This document shows positions 39,921 to 48,377 of a DNA stretch of 64,000 nt, one piece after another. The position numbers and the translations under genes were made by a program. Within the stretch, counting starts at the first letter, position 1. Each line of letters begins with the position of its first letter. Source of the DNA: Candidatus Woesearchaeota archaeon (GTDB lineage Archaea > Nanobdellota > Nanobdellia > Woesearchaeales > JABGUJ01); NCBI GenBank assembly GCA_018646625.1, contig JABGUJ010000003.1, forward strand, positions 206,355-270,354, given 5' to 3'. The notes under the pieces are model-generated. The model searched no databases and was not told the origin of the DNA. It saw nothing but the letters and a program-made list of their open reading frames with translations.

Positions 39921-41730
39921 AATTTTTGTAAGCTTTCTCAATAGCTAAAGAATGAGCATCAAAATAATTATGCACTAAAACCTTCCAATCAGCAAGATGC
40001 GCCAACTGTTTTGCTTTCATTTTCTCCTCAACTCTACCCTTCTGATTTAACTTTGTAAAGTTATGAAGAATCTCAAAGAAATGTTGTATGGATTCCTCCT
40101 CAGGAACGTGAAACCTTTTCAAGACATAAATACCAGATGTAGTGTCTGCCTTCTCTTGAATAAATCTACCAAAACCACCTAGATCAGTCGTCAAAGAAGG
40201 AACACCCAAAGCCGCACTCTCTAAAGGAGTATAACCCCAAGGCTCATAATAACTTGGAAACAAACCCATATGACAACCAGTTATGGCCTCATAATAAGGC
40301 AAGTCAATTAAACCATCCACACCCGTTAAATAAACAGGATAGAATATAACTTTAACATTATCATCCTCTTTATTATCCAAACCATTTTCTAAAAAAGCGT
40401 TAATTATAGGATCTTGATCTTCATTAGAAATATTATGTGTAACCAAATGAGGATTACCTTGCTTAACAAAGCTCATCCTAAGCTTTTTTGCAGCAGTCAA
40501 GAATTCTTTATCAAAAACAGGCACAGTTTTACCAAATGCCAAAGGATCGCAAAGATCTTCAGAATCACAAGCCATCACATTACGCACAATACGATCAAAT
40601 ACTGCACTTTGTTTCTCCGTAACATAATTTCGTATACGATTATAACTTATTTTGTTCAAAGAAAGATCCATCTTTGCACCATGGACATCTCGAGGAATCC
40701 AAAAGAAAGCAACGATAGTTTTCTTAGACTTCTCAGCCTTTAGTGCTTCATTAAGTTTAGCAAGAGCTTTAATAAAAATATCAAGACCTTTATTCTTATA
40801 CTCATACCGCCCCACTATAAACAAATTCAAAGATTCTTCAATATCAAAGTAATAGTAAGGAAAGAAATAATATGAAATGAATTCTCTAATAATATCTCGA
40901 TTCTTTCTATGCATAACAGAAGTTTCTTCAAACGTTGGAAACTTATCAATATCCAAACCATTCAACAACAACACATCAGGTTTTCTACCTAATAACTTCT
41001 CAGCCTCTAACCCAGTTATCTCGGAAACGGTTGTAAAGGCATCAGCATTATGCGCACATGCCTTCTCAGTCGAAAACTTATCCATAATACCAGAATTCTT
41101 AGCTTCTTCTTCGGGATTAATTTGATCTAGAGAATCATACAAATCTCTTCCAGCTCCAGCAATCGTCCTACCCAACATAGTTGCATGAGTCGTGAACACA
41201 GTACCGCACTGAACATTATTCAATTTTAAATAAAGTAAAGCAAAACCAGCCAACCACTCATGAAAATGACCAACAACTTTTTTATTACCATCACGAACAT
41301 TGACAAAACCTTCAATCAACTTACCCACAGCTGTGGCCCAAACTAAAGGCTCTTCAAAATCCCATCCAGAATTTAAAGAATCAACTTGGAATTTATCCCA
41401 ATATAAAGATTTAAGATCGTTCTTCTTATCTGCTAAACCAGACGAATCAATCAAGATCGTCTTTGGCTCTCCTTTAATCAACCACTTACCATAGTGACAA
41501 GTTATTCCTTCTTTAGCCAAATCTTGAAAAACCTTCTCAAACTCTAAAGGCACAGTATCACTCTCAAAGGAAGTATCTGCCTTCTCTTTAAAGTAGGGAC
41601 CAATCAGAAAATAGTTTTGATAATTATCATTTATCAAAGCGGCTTTCGATTTAACAACAGTGAAGATTCCTCCAACTTTATTACATACCTCCCAAGAAGC
41701 CTCGAAAAGATAGTCAGCCTTATCACCCAT
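39919..41730 (-). CDS. Glycogen synthase, eukaryotic-type GT3 family
   Basis: 603 aa from ATG 41730; a GTG twelve nt earlier is less likely because the TATA box (GTTTAAATACT, 41762-41752) places the transcript start near 41730. It elongates glycogen using UDP-glucose. GT3 features: FEASWEVCNKVGGIFTVVKSKA at the start, HFHEWLAGFALLYL (about 155), TTHATMLGR, an internal hinge RYEYKNKGLDIFIKALAKLN and the C-terminal nucleotide site FPSYYEPWGYTPLESAALGVPSLTTDLGGFGRF. Length is like archaeal GT3 enzymes. It is leaderless and single-gene. Confidence 0.92.
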   Translation of the reverse strand: MGDKADYLFEASWEVCNKVGGIFTVVKSKAALINDNYQNYFLIGPYFKEKADTSFESDTVPLEFEKVFQDLAKEGITCHYGKWLIKGEPKTILIDSSGLADKKNDLKSLYWDKFQVDSLNSGWDFEEPLVWATAVGKLIEGFVNVRDGNKKVVGHFHEWLAGFALLYLKLNNVQCGTVFTTHATMLGRTIAGAGRDLYDSLDQINPEEEAKNSGIMDKFSTEKACAHNADAFTTVSEITGLEAEKLLGRKPDVLLLNGLDIDKFPTFEETSVMHRKNRDIIREFISYYFFPYYYFDIEESLNLFIVGRYEYKNKGLDIFIKALAKLNEALKAEKSKKTIVAFFWIPRDVHGAKMDLSLNKISYNRIRNYVTEKQSAVFDRIVRNVMACDSEDLCDPLAFGKTVPVFDKEFLTAAKKLRMSFVKQGNPHLVTHNISNEDQDPIINAFLENGLDNKEDDNVKVIFYPVYLTGVDGLIDLPYYEAITGCHMGLFPSYYEPWGYTPLESAALGVPSLTTDLGGFGRFIQEKADTTSGIYVLKRFHVPEEESIQHFFEILHNFTKLNQKGRVEEKMKAKQLAHLADWKVLVHNYFDAHSLAIEKAYKN

Positions 41731-41966
41731 AAGAGAAAACACCCAAGATTAGTATTTAAACTTTTAATACTACTTGAAAATGCAAAACAAAAACTCGTAA
41801 CTACCGACTAAGTACACAAGAAAAAAGAGACTAAGACCAAAGAAGTATCAACGATATAACTATTATAGACATATAATGAAAAGGTTTAAATACGCCAAAA
41901 ACGAAACATTTCTTAGTTATTCAAAAAAGAGGGTCGGTTTACTGATCTCCTTATGTAGGGGTATTC

Positions 41967-42665
41967 ATGGGAGATAAAGAGCACATAAAAGAGGTAATTG
42001 ATAGCTCTAGCCTGGGCATCATATCATTAGATCTAGACGGGAGAGTACTATTCTGTAATCAAGCGTTCGAAAAGATTAGTTCATACTCTAAAGAAGAAAT
42101 CATCGATCAAAACATATTCTCGTTAATAACAGCCATAACCAAAGAAGACTTCAAGACAATAATCAAAAAAGTAAACAAAGGAGAAGAGATTTCTCCAATA
42201 ATATCCAAAAGCATGGAACACAAATCAAACAAATTTGATATTCTATACACAATAAACCCAAGAACCGAAAATAACCAAATAACGGGTATCAATGTCACAT
42301 TCACAAACATAACAAATGTCATCAATGCAAAAGAATTCTTAGGAAAAATAGACTACAGTCAACCAAGAAAAAAATCATTTAAAGAACTCAGAGCAAGAAT
42401 TCTTATTTCACTATTAAAAAAACAGATGACCATTAATCAAGTATCTACTGCATCCAACATTAACTGGAAAACGGTAGAAGGACATCTAACATATCTCTGC
42501 GGAAAAGGCATGGTAACAGAAGTATTCAAAAGCGAATACATCAGAATATTCAAGATAACAGATTTAGGTAAAGAATATCTTAAGAAAATTAGAGTAGCAA
42601 TAATTGAAAAATACGTTTCAGTTCTTGAAGATTATCCTAACATTCTAAGGGAGGAGATCATATGA
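41967..42665 (+). CDS. PAS-domain winged-helix regulator
   Basis: 232 aa. The N-terminal PAS domain (about 8-125) has the classic start IDSSSLGIISLDLDGRVLFCNQAFEKISSYSKEEIIDQN and a strand pair. A winged helix follows (ARILISLLKKQMTINQVSTASNINWKTVEGHLTYLCGKGMV). No kinase domain is present, so it is a one-component sensor. It overlaps the GT4 gene by 4 nt and probably controls the glucan operon it heads. The TATA box (GGTTTAAATACG, 41882-41893) and TAGGGG Shine-Dalgarno are clear. Confidence 0.85.
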   Translation: MGDKEHIKEVIDSSSLGIISLDLDGRVLFCNQAFEKISSYSKEEIIDQNIFSLITAITKEDFKTIIKKVNKGEEISPIISKSMEHKSNKFDILYTINPRTENNQITGINVTFTNITNVINAKEFLGKIDYSQPRKKSFKELRARILISLLKKQMTINQVSTASNINWKTVEGHLTYLCGKGMVTEVFKSEYIRIFKITDLGKEYLKKIRVAIIEKYVSVLEDYPNILREEII

Positions 42666-43894
42666 AAGTCCTGATGTTCGGATGGGAGTTTCCTCCATTC
42701 AAAAGCGGAGGATTAGGAACCGCGTGCTATGATTTAACTAAAGGACTCTCCGCCATAGGAACCAATGTAACATTCGTAATGCCACACGCATCCGATAAAG
42801 AACAAGCAGAGTTTGTAAAATTAGTTGGAACCAGCAATCTTAGTAAAAACATAAAGATAAAATCAGTCAACACAGTATTAACTCCGTACATGACTGCAGA
42901 CCAGTACCACGATAAAATACAATCATTAAACGGAACATCAAACAGCAAAGAAGTATACGGAAAGAACCTTTACGAAGAAGTAGAGCGGTTTTCTTTAATT
43001 GCACCACACGTTGCAAAAGAACAAGATCACGATTTAATTCATGTCCACGATTGGATGACCTACAAAGCAGGAATATTAGCTAGAGAAAAAACAGGCAAAC
43101 CACTAGTCGCACACATACACGCAACAGAGTTTGACAGAACGGGCGGAAATCCTAACCCATTCATTAGTCACAGAGAATATGAAGGATTGAACGCTGCAGA
43201 CATAGTTATCGCAAACAGCAACTACACAAAAGATAATGTTATCCAAGCATACGACATAGATCCAGAAAAAATAAAAGTAGTACACTGGGGAATAGACCCC
43301 GAAAATCCACATTACGATCTTAACTATTCATCAGCACTATCTGACGCAGATAAACTAGTTCTATTTCTTGGAAGAATAACTATACAAAAAGGCCCAGAAT
43401 ATTTTATTGAAGCTGCAAAGAAAGTCACGGAACATGTTGATAATGTTAAATTTGTAGTCGCAGGAGGAGGCGATATGCTTCCAGCCATGATAGATAAAGC
43501 CAACGAATTAGGAATAGGAGATAAAGTGATATTTAGTGGTTGGTTGAAAGGTGCCGACGTTCACAAAGCATTTCAAATGGCAGATCTATATGTAATGCCA
43601 TCAGTCTCAGAACCATTTGGATTAGTAGCATTGGAATCTATGAAAAACAACACCCCCATATTAATTTCAAAACAGAGCGGTGCATCTGAAGTGATAAAGA
43701 ACGCTCTAAAAACTAATTTCTGGGATGTGGACGAAATGGCCAACAAGATTGTAAACACCCTCAAATACGATTCACTCTATCAAGATCTAAAAGAGAACAG
43801 CTACAAAGAGGCTCAAAAATTTAATTTAATTGAACCAGCAAGAAAAACATTAGACATATATCACGAAGCTGTAGGAGGACTAAAAAATGGTTAG
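42662..43894 (+). CDS. GT4/GT5-like glycosyltransferase (glucan synthesis)
   Basis: 410 aa. The GT-B fold is evident: MKVLMFGWEFPPFKSGGLGTACYDLTKGLSAIG with the ADP/UDP-sugar loop, HVHDWMTYKAGILA, and the second Rossmann domain LVLFLGRITIQKGPEYFIEAAKKV then PSVSEPFGLVALESMKNNTPILIS with the EPFG(L)xxLE nucleotide signature. The N-terminal KSGGLG loop is shared with starch/glycogen synthases. It is coupled to the PAS gene and followed by GH57, so a role in alpha-glucan making is likely. Confidence 0.88.
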   Translation: MKVLMFGWEFPPFKSGGLGTACYDLTKGLSAIGTNVTFVMPHASDKEQAEFVKLVGTSNLSKNIKIKSVNTVLTPYMTADQYHDKIQSLNGTSNSKEVYGKNLYEEVERFSLIAPHVAKEQDHDLIHVHDWMTYKAGILAREKTGKPLVAHIHATEFDRTGGNPNPFISHREYEGLNAADIVIANSNYTKDNVIQAYDIDPEKIKVVHWGIDPENPHYDLNYSSALSDADKLVLFLGRITIQKGPEYFIEAAKKVTEHVDNVKFVVAGGGDMLPAMIDKANELGIGDKVIFSGWLKGADVHKAFQMADLYVMPSVSEPFGLVALESMKNNTPILISKQSGASEVIKNALKTNFWDVDEMANKIVNTLKYDSLYQDLKENSYKEAQKFNLIEPARKTLDIYHEAVGGLKNG

Positions 43895-45134
43895 CATATG
43901 CTTTTACTTTCAAGTTCATCAACCTATGAGATTAAGAAACTACACTATATTTGACATAGGTAAGAAAGAAGACTACTTCGACGATGAGAAAAATCTAGAA
44001 ATATGTAGAAAGATCACAAGGAAATGTTACCTACCTATGAATAAACTCTTACTTGATCTAATCAACAAATATAACGGAAAATTCAAGATTTCATTCAGCA
44101 TTAGTGGCGTCGCACTAGAACAGTTTGAAACTTATGCTCCCGAAGTATTAGAAAGTTTCAAAGCGCTAGCCAAGACTGGCCAAGTCGAGTTCTTGTCAGA
44201 AACATACTACCACTCCCTATCGTATCTATACTCTAAAGATGAATTTAAAGAACAAGTAGAAATGCACAAAAAGAAGATCAAAAAACTATTCAAACAAACA
44301 CCCAAAGTATTCAGAAACACGGAATTGATCTACAACAACGAAATGGCAAACTACGTAGAAAAACTGGGCTACACGGGAATATTGGCAGAAGGATGGGACA
44401 AAATTCTAGGATGGCGAAGTCCAAATTTCTTGTACAAACCTAAAGGCACAAAGAATATGAAAGTTATGTTGAAAAACTACAGACTAAGTGACGACATCGC
44501 ATTCAGATTTTCAAACAAAGGATGGAACGAATGGCCTTTATCAGTAGATAAATTCTCAAAGTGGTTAAACGCTGCCAACGGTGACGGAAACCTCGTAAAC
44601 CTATTCATGGACTATGAAACATTTGGTGAACACCAATGGGAAGATACAGGAATCTTCAACTTCATGCAACAATTACCCGAAGAACTTCTAAGTCACAAAG
44701 ACAACGAATTCGTAACAGTTAGTGAAGCATTAAAGAAATACGATACAGTTGGAGAATTAGATTGCCACCAAATGCTGTCGTGGGCTGATCTTGAAAGAGA
44801 CTTAAGTGCTTGGTTGGGCAACAGAATGCAACAAGATTCCATAAAACGATTATATGATCTAGAAAAAGACGTAAAGGCAACAAAAGACAAAGAATTAATC
44901 GAAAAATGGAGAAAACTCACCACCAGCGATCACTTCTACTACATGTGTGTAAAGTATTTCTCTGACGGAGACGTACACAAATACTTCAGCCCATATGACA
45001 ATCCGTATGATTCATTCATAATATTCAGTAACGTAATGAACGACTTAATAATCAGAGTTAAAGAACTCAATAAACCAAAAAAACGAAGCAAAGACGTAGC
45101 TACAACTGCAATAACTGAACAAACCAGAACATAA
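43887..45134 (+). CDS. GH57 alpha-amylase/glucanotransferase
   Basis: 415 aa. GH57 conserved regions are present: FQVHQP near residue 8, the FSISGVALEQFE strand, nucleophile Glu in VFRNTELIYNNE (about 150), general acid Asp in MDYETFGEHQW (about 233). The 415-aa size fits the short GH57 amylases of archaea. It overlaps the GT4 gene by 8 nt. The paired GT4 and GH57 are expected to build and reshape alpha-1,4-glucan; product specificity cannot be read from the sequence. Confidence 0.9.
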   Translation: MVSICFYFQVHQPMRLRNYTIFDIGKKEDYFDDEKNLEICRKITRKCYLPMNKLLLDLINKYNGKFKISFSISGVALEQFETYAPEVLESFKALAKTGQVEFLSETYYHSLSYLYSKDEFKEQVEMHKKKIKKLFKQTPKVFRNTELIYNNEMANYVEKLGYTGILAEGWDKILGWRSPNFLYKPKGTKNMKVMLKNYRLSDDIAFRFSNKGWNEWPLSVDKFSKWLNAANGDGNLVNLFMDYETFGEHQWEDTGIFNFMQQLPEELLSHKDNEFVTVSEALKKYDTVGELDCHQMLSWADLERDLSAWLGNRMQQDSIKRLYDLEKDVKATKDKELIEKWRKLTTSDHFYYMCVKYFSDGDVHKYFSPYDNPYDSFIIFSNVMNDLIIRVKELNKPKKRSKDVATTAITEQTRT

Positions 45135-45146
45135 GAGGTGAAAATC

Positions 45147-45533
45147 ATGAATAGAAAAAGATCCCAACTAAGAACTGCTAAACCTACACAACGCACAGTC
45201 ACCAGAAAACCTGCAGTCAGAAAATCAGTTTCAAAAACTAAAAAGGTGGAATCGCCTTTCAACATCGCGCCAATGGATAAAGCATTCCAGACGCTTGAAG
45301 GAAGAATGTTGAGAGACATCAAAGAACTAGCTTACGATCTAGAAAAGATGAACCACGTTGTCTTCCAACACCATGTTAATTCCATGAAGAACGATTTTAG
45401 CAAATGGATGGGCGAAGTTCTAGGTGAGAAAGAATTATCAAAACTAGTTCATAAAATGCAAGACAAAGATCAGATTACTATTGCAATACTAAAACACATT
45501 GTAACAAAGCTAGAAAAGAAAAAGATAAAATAA
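45147..45533 (+). CDS. DUF5752-like protein with basic tail (128 aa)
   Basis: The start is ATG 45147 with GAGGTG at 45135-45140. The first 35 residues are basic and Thr/Ser-rich. The rest matches the DUF5752 style: LEGRMLRDIKELAYDLEKMN, FQHHVNSMKNDFSKWMGEVLGEKELSKLV. The motif FxxHHVxxxKNDFSxW is shared with the next gene. The function of the family is unknown, but its members recur beside GH57 and GT4 genes, as here. Confidence 0.7.
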   Translation: MNRKRSQLRTAKPTQRTVTRKPAVRKSVSKTKKVESPFNIAPMDKAFQTLEGRMLRDIKELAYDLEKMNHVVFQHHVNSMKNDFSKWMGEVLGEKELSKLVHKMQDKDQITIAILKHIVTKLEKKKIK

Positions 45534-45560
45534 ATCAAATTCAAAAAAGGGGTGATTTAA

Positions 45561-45971
45561 GTGAAAGTAACACCAGAAGAAGCAAGAGAGATTCTCTCAA
45601 AGGTTGCATCTAAGCATCATTTCAAGCTTCATTTAGGCACAGACATAACAAACCTACATGAACTAGAAGAAGCAGTAGATATAATCTCAGCAGATAGTCT
45701 AAAACACCACATAGGAGATAAGAAAAACGATTTCTCCAGTTGGGTAAGAGAATGTGTTGGAGACGACCATCTCGCAAGAGAATTAAAAGACAAAAAAACA
45801 AAAAAAGCGATAAAAGGGGCACTAATTAAAAGAATCAGCTACCTAGAAAAGAAAGCCGCAGAAGGAAAACCCATCTCCGCAAAAGAATGGATGATGTATG
45901 GTCAAGTTGACTTCATGCTGGGTTTAATTGTTGGTTTTGTTGTAGGAATAGTGATATCCATTTTACTATAG
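45561..45971 (+). CDS. DUF5752-like protein with C-terminal membrane anchor (136 aa)
   Basis: The start is GTG 45561 with GGGGTGA upstream. The central segment SLKHHIGDKKNDFSSWVRECVGDDHLARELK repeats the DUF5752 pattern of the previous gene. A C-terminal helix (about 115-135, FMLGLIVGFVVGIVISILL) anchors it in the membrane. A tandem pair of soluble and anchored copies in the glucan operon suggests a local scaffold, but this is inference. Confidence 0.68.
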   Translation: MKVTPEEAREILSKVASKHHFKLHLGTDITNLHELEEAVDIISADSLKHHIGDKKNDFSSWVRECVGDDHLARELKDKKTKKAIKGALIKRISYLEKKAAEGKPISAKEWMMYGQVDFMLGLIVGFVVGIVISILL

Positions 45972-45979
45972 AGATAGAA

Positions 45980-46597
45980 ATGCACAGTGTCGACAGGAGA
46001 CTCAAGTACGGAATACTAGCGTTATTAATCACCCTAACACTTGTACTCTCCGGATGCTACAAAGATGAAGTAAGAGAACTATCGGGAGAAACCATACTCA
46101 TCAAATCCCCACCTCCAAAACCCGCACAATTAACTCCATTCTATTCAATAACTAAAGATTCTGAAAGAGCAGTAATACCAACAGAAACAAGAGTAGAACT
46201 TGACAGCGAAGACACAACAAAACACGAAAAGAGCATTCAGATAGGAGAAGATTTTCTAATTGATGGCGCAATGTGTAAAAGCACTTCCTTAGGATATAAA
46301 GAATGCAAACATACGGAAAAAGCCATAAACATAACTCTAAGAAACGGCTTAGGAAACATCGCAGGCACGTACTTCAGAATCTATTACAGCTCAAACAAAT
46401 CTTTAACATATCCATTTGACGAAGACATTGGAAAGAAAGAATCAAAAACATTCAACATAGATCTAACCGAATTGGGATTAACATTTGACATGGTAGACAA
46501 ATTTGAAGTATATCCGCTAATCAAAATTAACAATACGTTAAAAGCATGCTACAACAAAAAACTCTACGTAAGTCCCTTTAGTTGCAGAGAACACTAA
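45980..46597 (+). CDS. Lipoprotein of unknown function (205 aa)
   Basis: A signal peptide with lipobox LVLSGC (Cys about 26) is followed by [13 protein letters not shown], a relative of the ITGxV motif after other lipoboxes. The mature part has beta strands ([49 protein letters not shown]) like a small beta-sandwich and three further cysteines. It lies 8 nt after the anchored DUF5752 gene and may be the last gene of the operon. No family recognised. Confidence 0.65.
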   Translation: MHSVDRRLKYGILALLITLTLVLSGCYKDEVRELSGETILIKSPPPKPAQLTPFYSITKDSERAVIPTETRVELDSEDTTKHEKSIQIGEDFLIDGAMCKSTSLGYKECKHTEKAINITLRNGLGNIAGTYFRIYYSSNKSLTYPFDEDIGKKESKTFNIDLTELGLTFDMVDKFEVYPLIKINNTLKACYNKKLYVSPFSCREH

Positions 46598-46629
46598 AAT
46601 ATATAAATCACCAACACAAAAATACAAAT

Positions 46630-46821
46630 ATGGGATGCTCATTAGAAAAGAACAAAAAGCAATGTAAATGTACTTACGAACCTTGTTCTAGGAAAGGCAA
46701 ATGTTGTGAATGTTTATCATACCACCTAGCCAGAAAAGAACTACCAGGCTGCTGCTTTTCAAAAGAGGCAGAAAAAACATACGACAGAAGTTTTGAAAAA
46801 TTCATAGAAATAAACAGCTAA
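46630..46821 (+). CDS. DUF6485-type Cys-rich protein (63 aa)
   Basis: The ATG 46630 is about 25 nt after a TATA box (AAATATATAAATC, 46597-46609), so the mRNA is leaderless; the longer frame starting in the previous gene is rejected. Eight cysteines, [22 protein letters not shown] then [21 protein letters not shown], match the short archaeal/bacterial DUF6485 pattern as I remember it. Metal or zinc binding is likely. It lies 4 nt before gpsA. Confidence 0.75.
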   Translation: MGCSLEKNKKQCKCTYEPCSRKGKCCECLSYHLARKELPGCCFSKEAEKTYDRSFEKFIEINS

Positions 46822-46825
46822 AACA

Positions 46826-47839
46826 ATGACACAAGAAAAAGTATGTATAATAGGAGCAGGAAACTTTGGAACAGCATTAGCCTATCAATTAGCTAAAAGT
46901 TGCAACCAGATTACAGTTTTTAGCATCGAACAAGAAGTTGTAGATTCAATAAATAATAAGCACATAAACAAAAAATACCTCCCAACTATCACGCTACAAC
47001 CTCACATTAAAGCTACAAAAAGTTATGAAGAAGCTATGCAAGATGCAAAATATATCATAGTCTCAGTCCCATCACATATTATTGAAATTGTTCTAAAAGA
47101 AATGCATCCGCATTTTAAAGAAGGAATGATAATTGTAAACACAGCAAAAGGCCTAGATGAAAAAAGATTATGCAGAATGAGCGAGCTAATATCATTAAAC
47201 GTTCCAGAATACATGAAAAAAGAAATTGTCTCAATGTCTGGACCATCCATAGCTAACGAAATGGCTAATGATGTTCCAACAGCCATAGCAATCGCATCAG
47301 AAAATCAAAATATTTTAGAAGATGCAAGAAACTTGTTTTCAAACGACAAATTTCAAGTTCTTATCAATCACGATCTAGCTGGCATAGAGTATGGAGGATT
47401 CTTCAAAAACGTAATAGCCATTGCTGCAGGAATGTGCGACGGACTAAACCTAGGAACAAATCTAAAAGCAGCAGTTGTTACAAGAGGATTCTATGAAATA
47501 TCTAAAATCGCAGAGAAATGTGGCGCAGATCCAAAAACCCTAACAGGTCTTTCAGGATTAGGTGACTTGATAGTTACATCATTTAGCGAACATTCACGAA
47601 ACAGAAGATTCGGAGAAGCCATAGCTAAAGGCAAAAGCTTTGATGAAGCTACCAAAGAAATTGGCCAAGTAGTTGAAGGAGTAAGAGCAACTAAAGCAGC
47701 CATAGAACTCGCTAAAAGAGAAAACATAGAACTCTGCTTGATAAAAGAAATATACAACATCCTATACAATAATAAAGATCCAAAAACAGCATTAACTCAT
47801 TTCTTTGAAGAAGAGAACAGTCACGAATTCCGAGACTAA
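46826..47839 (+). CDS. gpsA: Glycerol-3-phosphate dehydrogenase, bacterial type (GpsA)
   Basis: 337 aa. It reduces dihydroxyacetone phosphate to sn-glycerol-3-phosphate using NAD(P)H. KVCIIGAGNFGTALAYQLAK is the Rossmann GxGxxG, KGLDEKRLCRMSELI is near the substrate site, GPSIANEMANDVPTAI and YGGFFKNVIAIAAGMCDGLNLGTNLKAA hold the catalytic Lys, and LTGLSGLGDLIVT is the C-terminal signature. Archaea normally make glycerol-1-phosphate with a different enzyme, so this is a bacterial-style gene. It is probably used for catabolism or for redox. Confidence 0.93.
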   Translation: MTQEKVCIIGAGNFGTALAYQLAKSCNQITVFSIEQEVVDSINNKHINKKYLPTITLQPHIKATKSYEEAMQDAKYIIVSVPSHIIEIVLKEMHPHFKEGMIIVNTAKGLDEKRLCRMSELISLNVPEYMKKEIVSMSGPSIANEMANDVPTAIAIASENQNILEDARNLFSNDKFQVLINHDLAGIEYGGFFKNVIAIAAGMCDGLNLGTNLKAAVVTRGFYEISKIAEKCGADPKTLTGLSGLGDLIVTSFSEHSRNRRFGEAIAKGKSFDEATKEIGQVVEGVRATKAAIELAKRENIELCLIKEIYNILYNNKDPKTALTHFFEEENSHEFRD

Positions 47840-48315
47840 GCTCCAAACAATGTAGAAATCCAAGCACCTACAAACCTAGTTACAAACACAACAGCAACAG
47901 CAATTATAACATGTTCTAATATCACTCCCAATGGTTTTTCTTTACGAGATTTTGCAATAAAATAACTCAACACAGATAACGCCACAATCCCCCACACTAC
48001 ACTAACTAGTATTGCAGTACCCAACTCTAAGAATAAAGCAGGAATCAAGAATGTTGAAGAAAAAACTAACTTAGACGAGAACGTAGAAAGTGTTGCAGAC
48101 CAAACATTCTTGTGAGAAGATTTCTTCTGAGACTCTTCAGACATATGTATTCCTAAGGCATCTGACATTGAATCAGCAATAGCAATAGTCATAATGCCCC
48201 CTATAACGACCATCTTAGAACCCGTAAAAGAGTACAAACCAACCATCAAACCTAATGTAGTAATGATACCCGATGTTAGTCCAAAACACAATCCTCTAAA
48301 CAAAGATTCCTTCAT
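47836..48315 (-). CDS. VIT1/CCC1-like membrane protein
   Basis: 159 aa from ATG 48315; a TTG nine nt earlier is also possible. LFRGLCFGLTSGIITTLGLMVGLYSFTGSKMVVIGGIMTIAIADSMSDALGIHMSEES resembles the start of the VIT/CCC1 iron-manganese transporter family: two membrane helices then an SxxD-like IADSMSDALG motif. Three further helices complete it, without the long cytosolic metal-binding part. The metal specificity cannot be told. Its 3' end overlaps gpsA by 4 nt. Confidence 0.7.
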   Translation of the reverse strand: MKESLFRGLCFGLTSGIITTLGLMVGLYSFTGSKMVVIGGIMTIAIADSMSDALGIHMSEESQKKSSHKNVWSATLSTFSSKLVFSSTFLIPALFLELGTAILVSVVWGIVALSVLSYFIAKSRKEKPLGVILEHVIIAVAVVFVTRFVGAWISTLFGA

Positions 48316-48377
48316 AATATACAAACCACAAGAAGACTATAAAAAACTTATTAAAAAAAGAAAAAAAGAAAGAACAA

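Noticed and set aside
48316-48377. A tRNA gene in this or any other gap
   Set aside because: I saw no T-arm plus cloverleaf in any intergenic stretch, but a covariance scan would be decisive.
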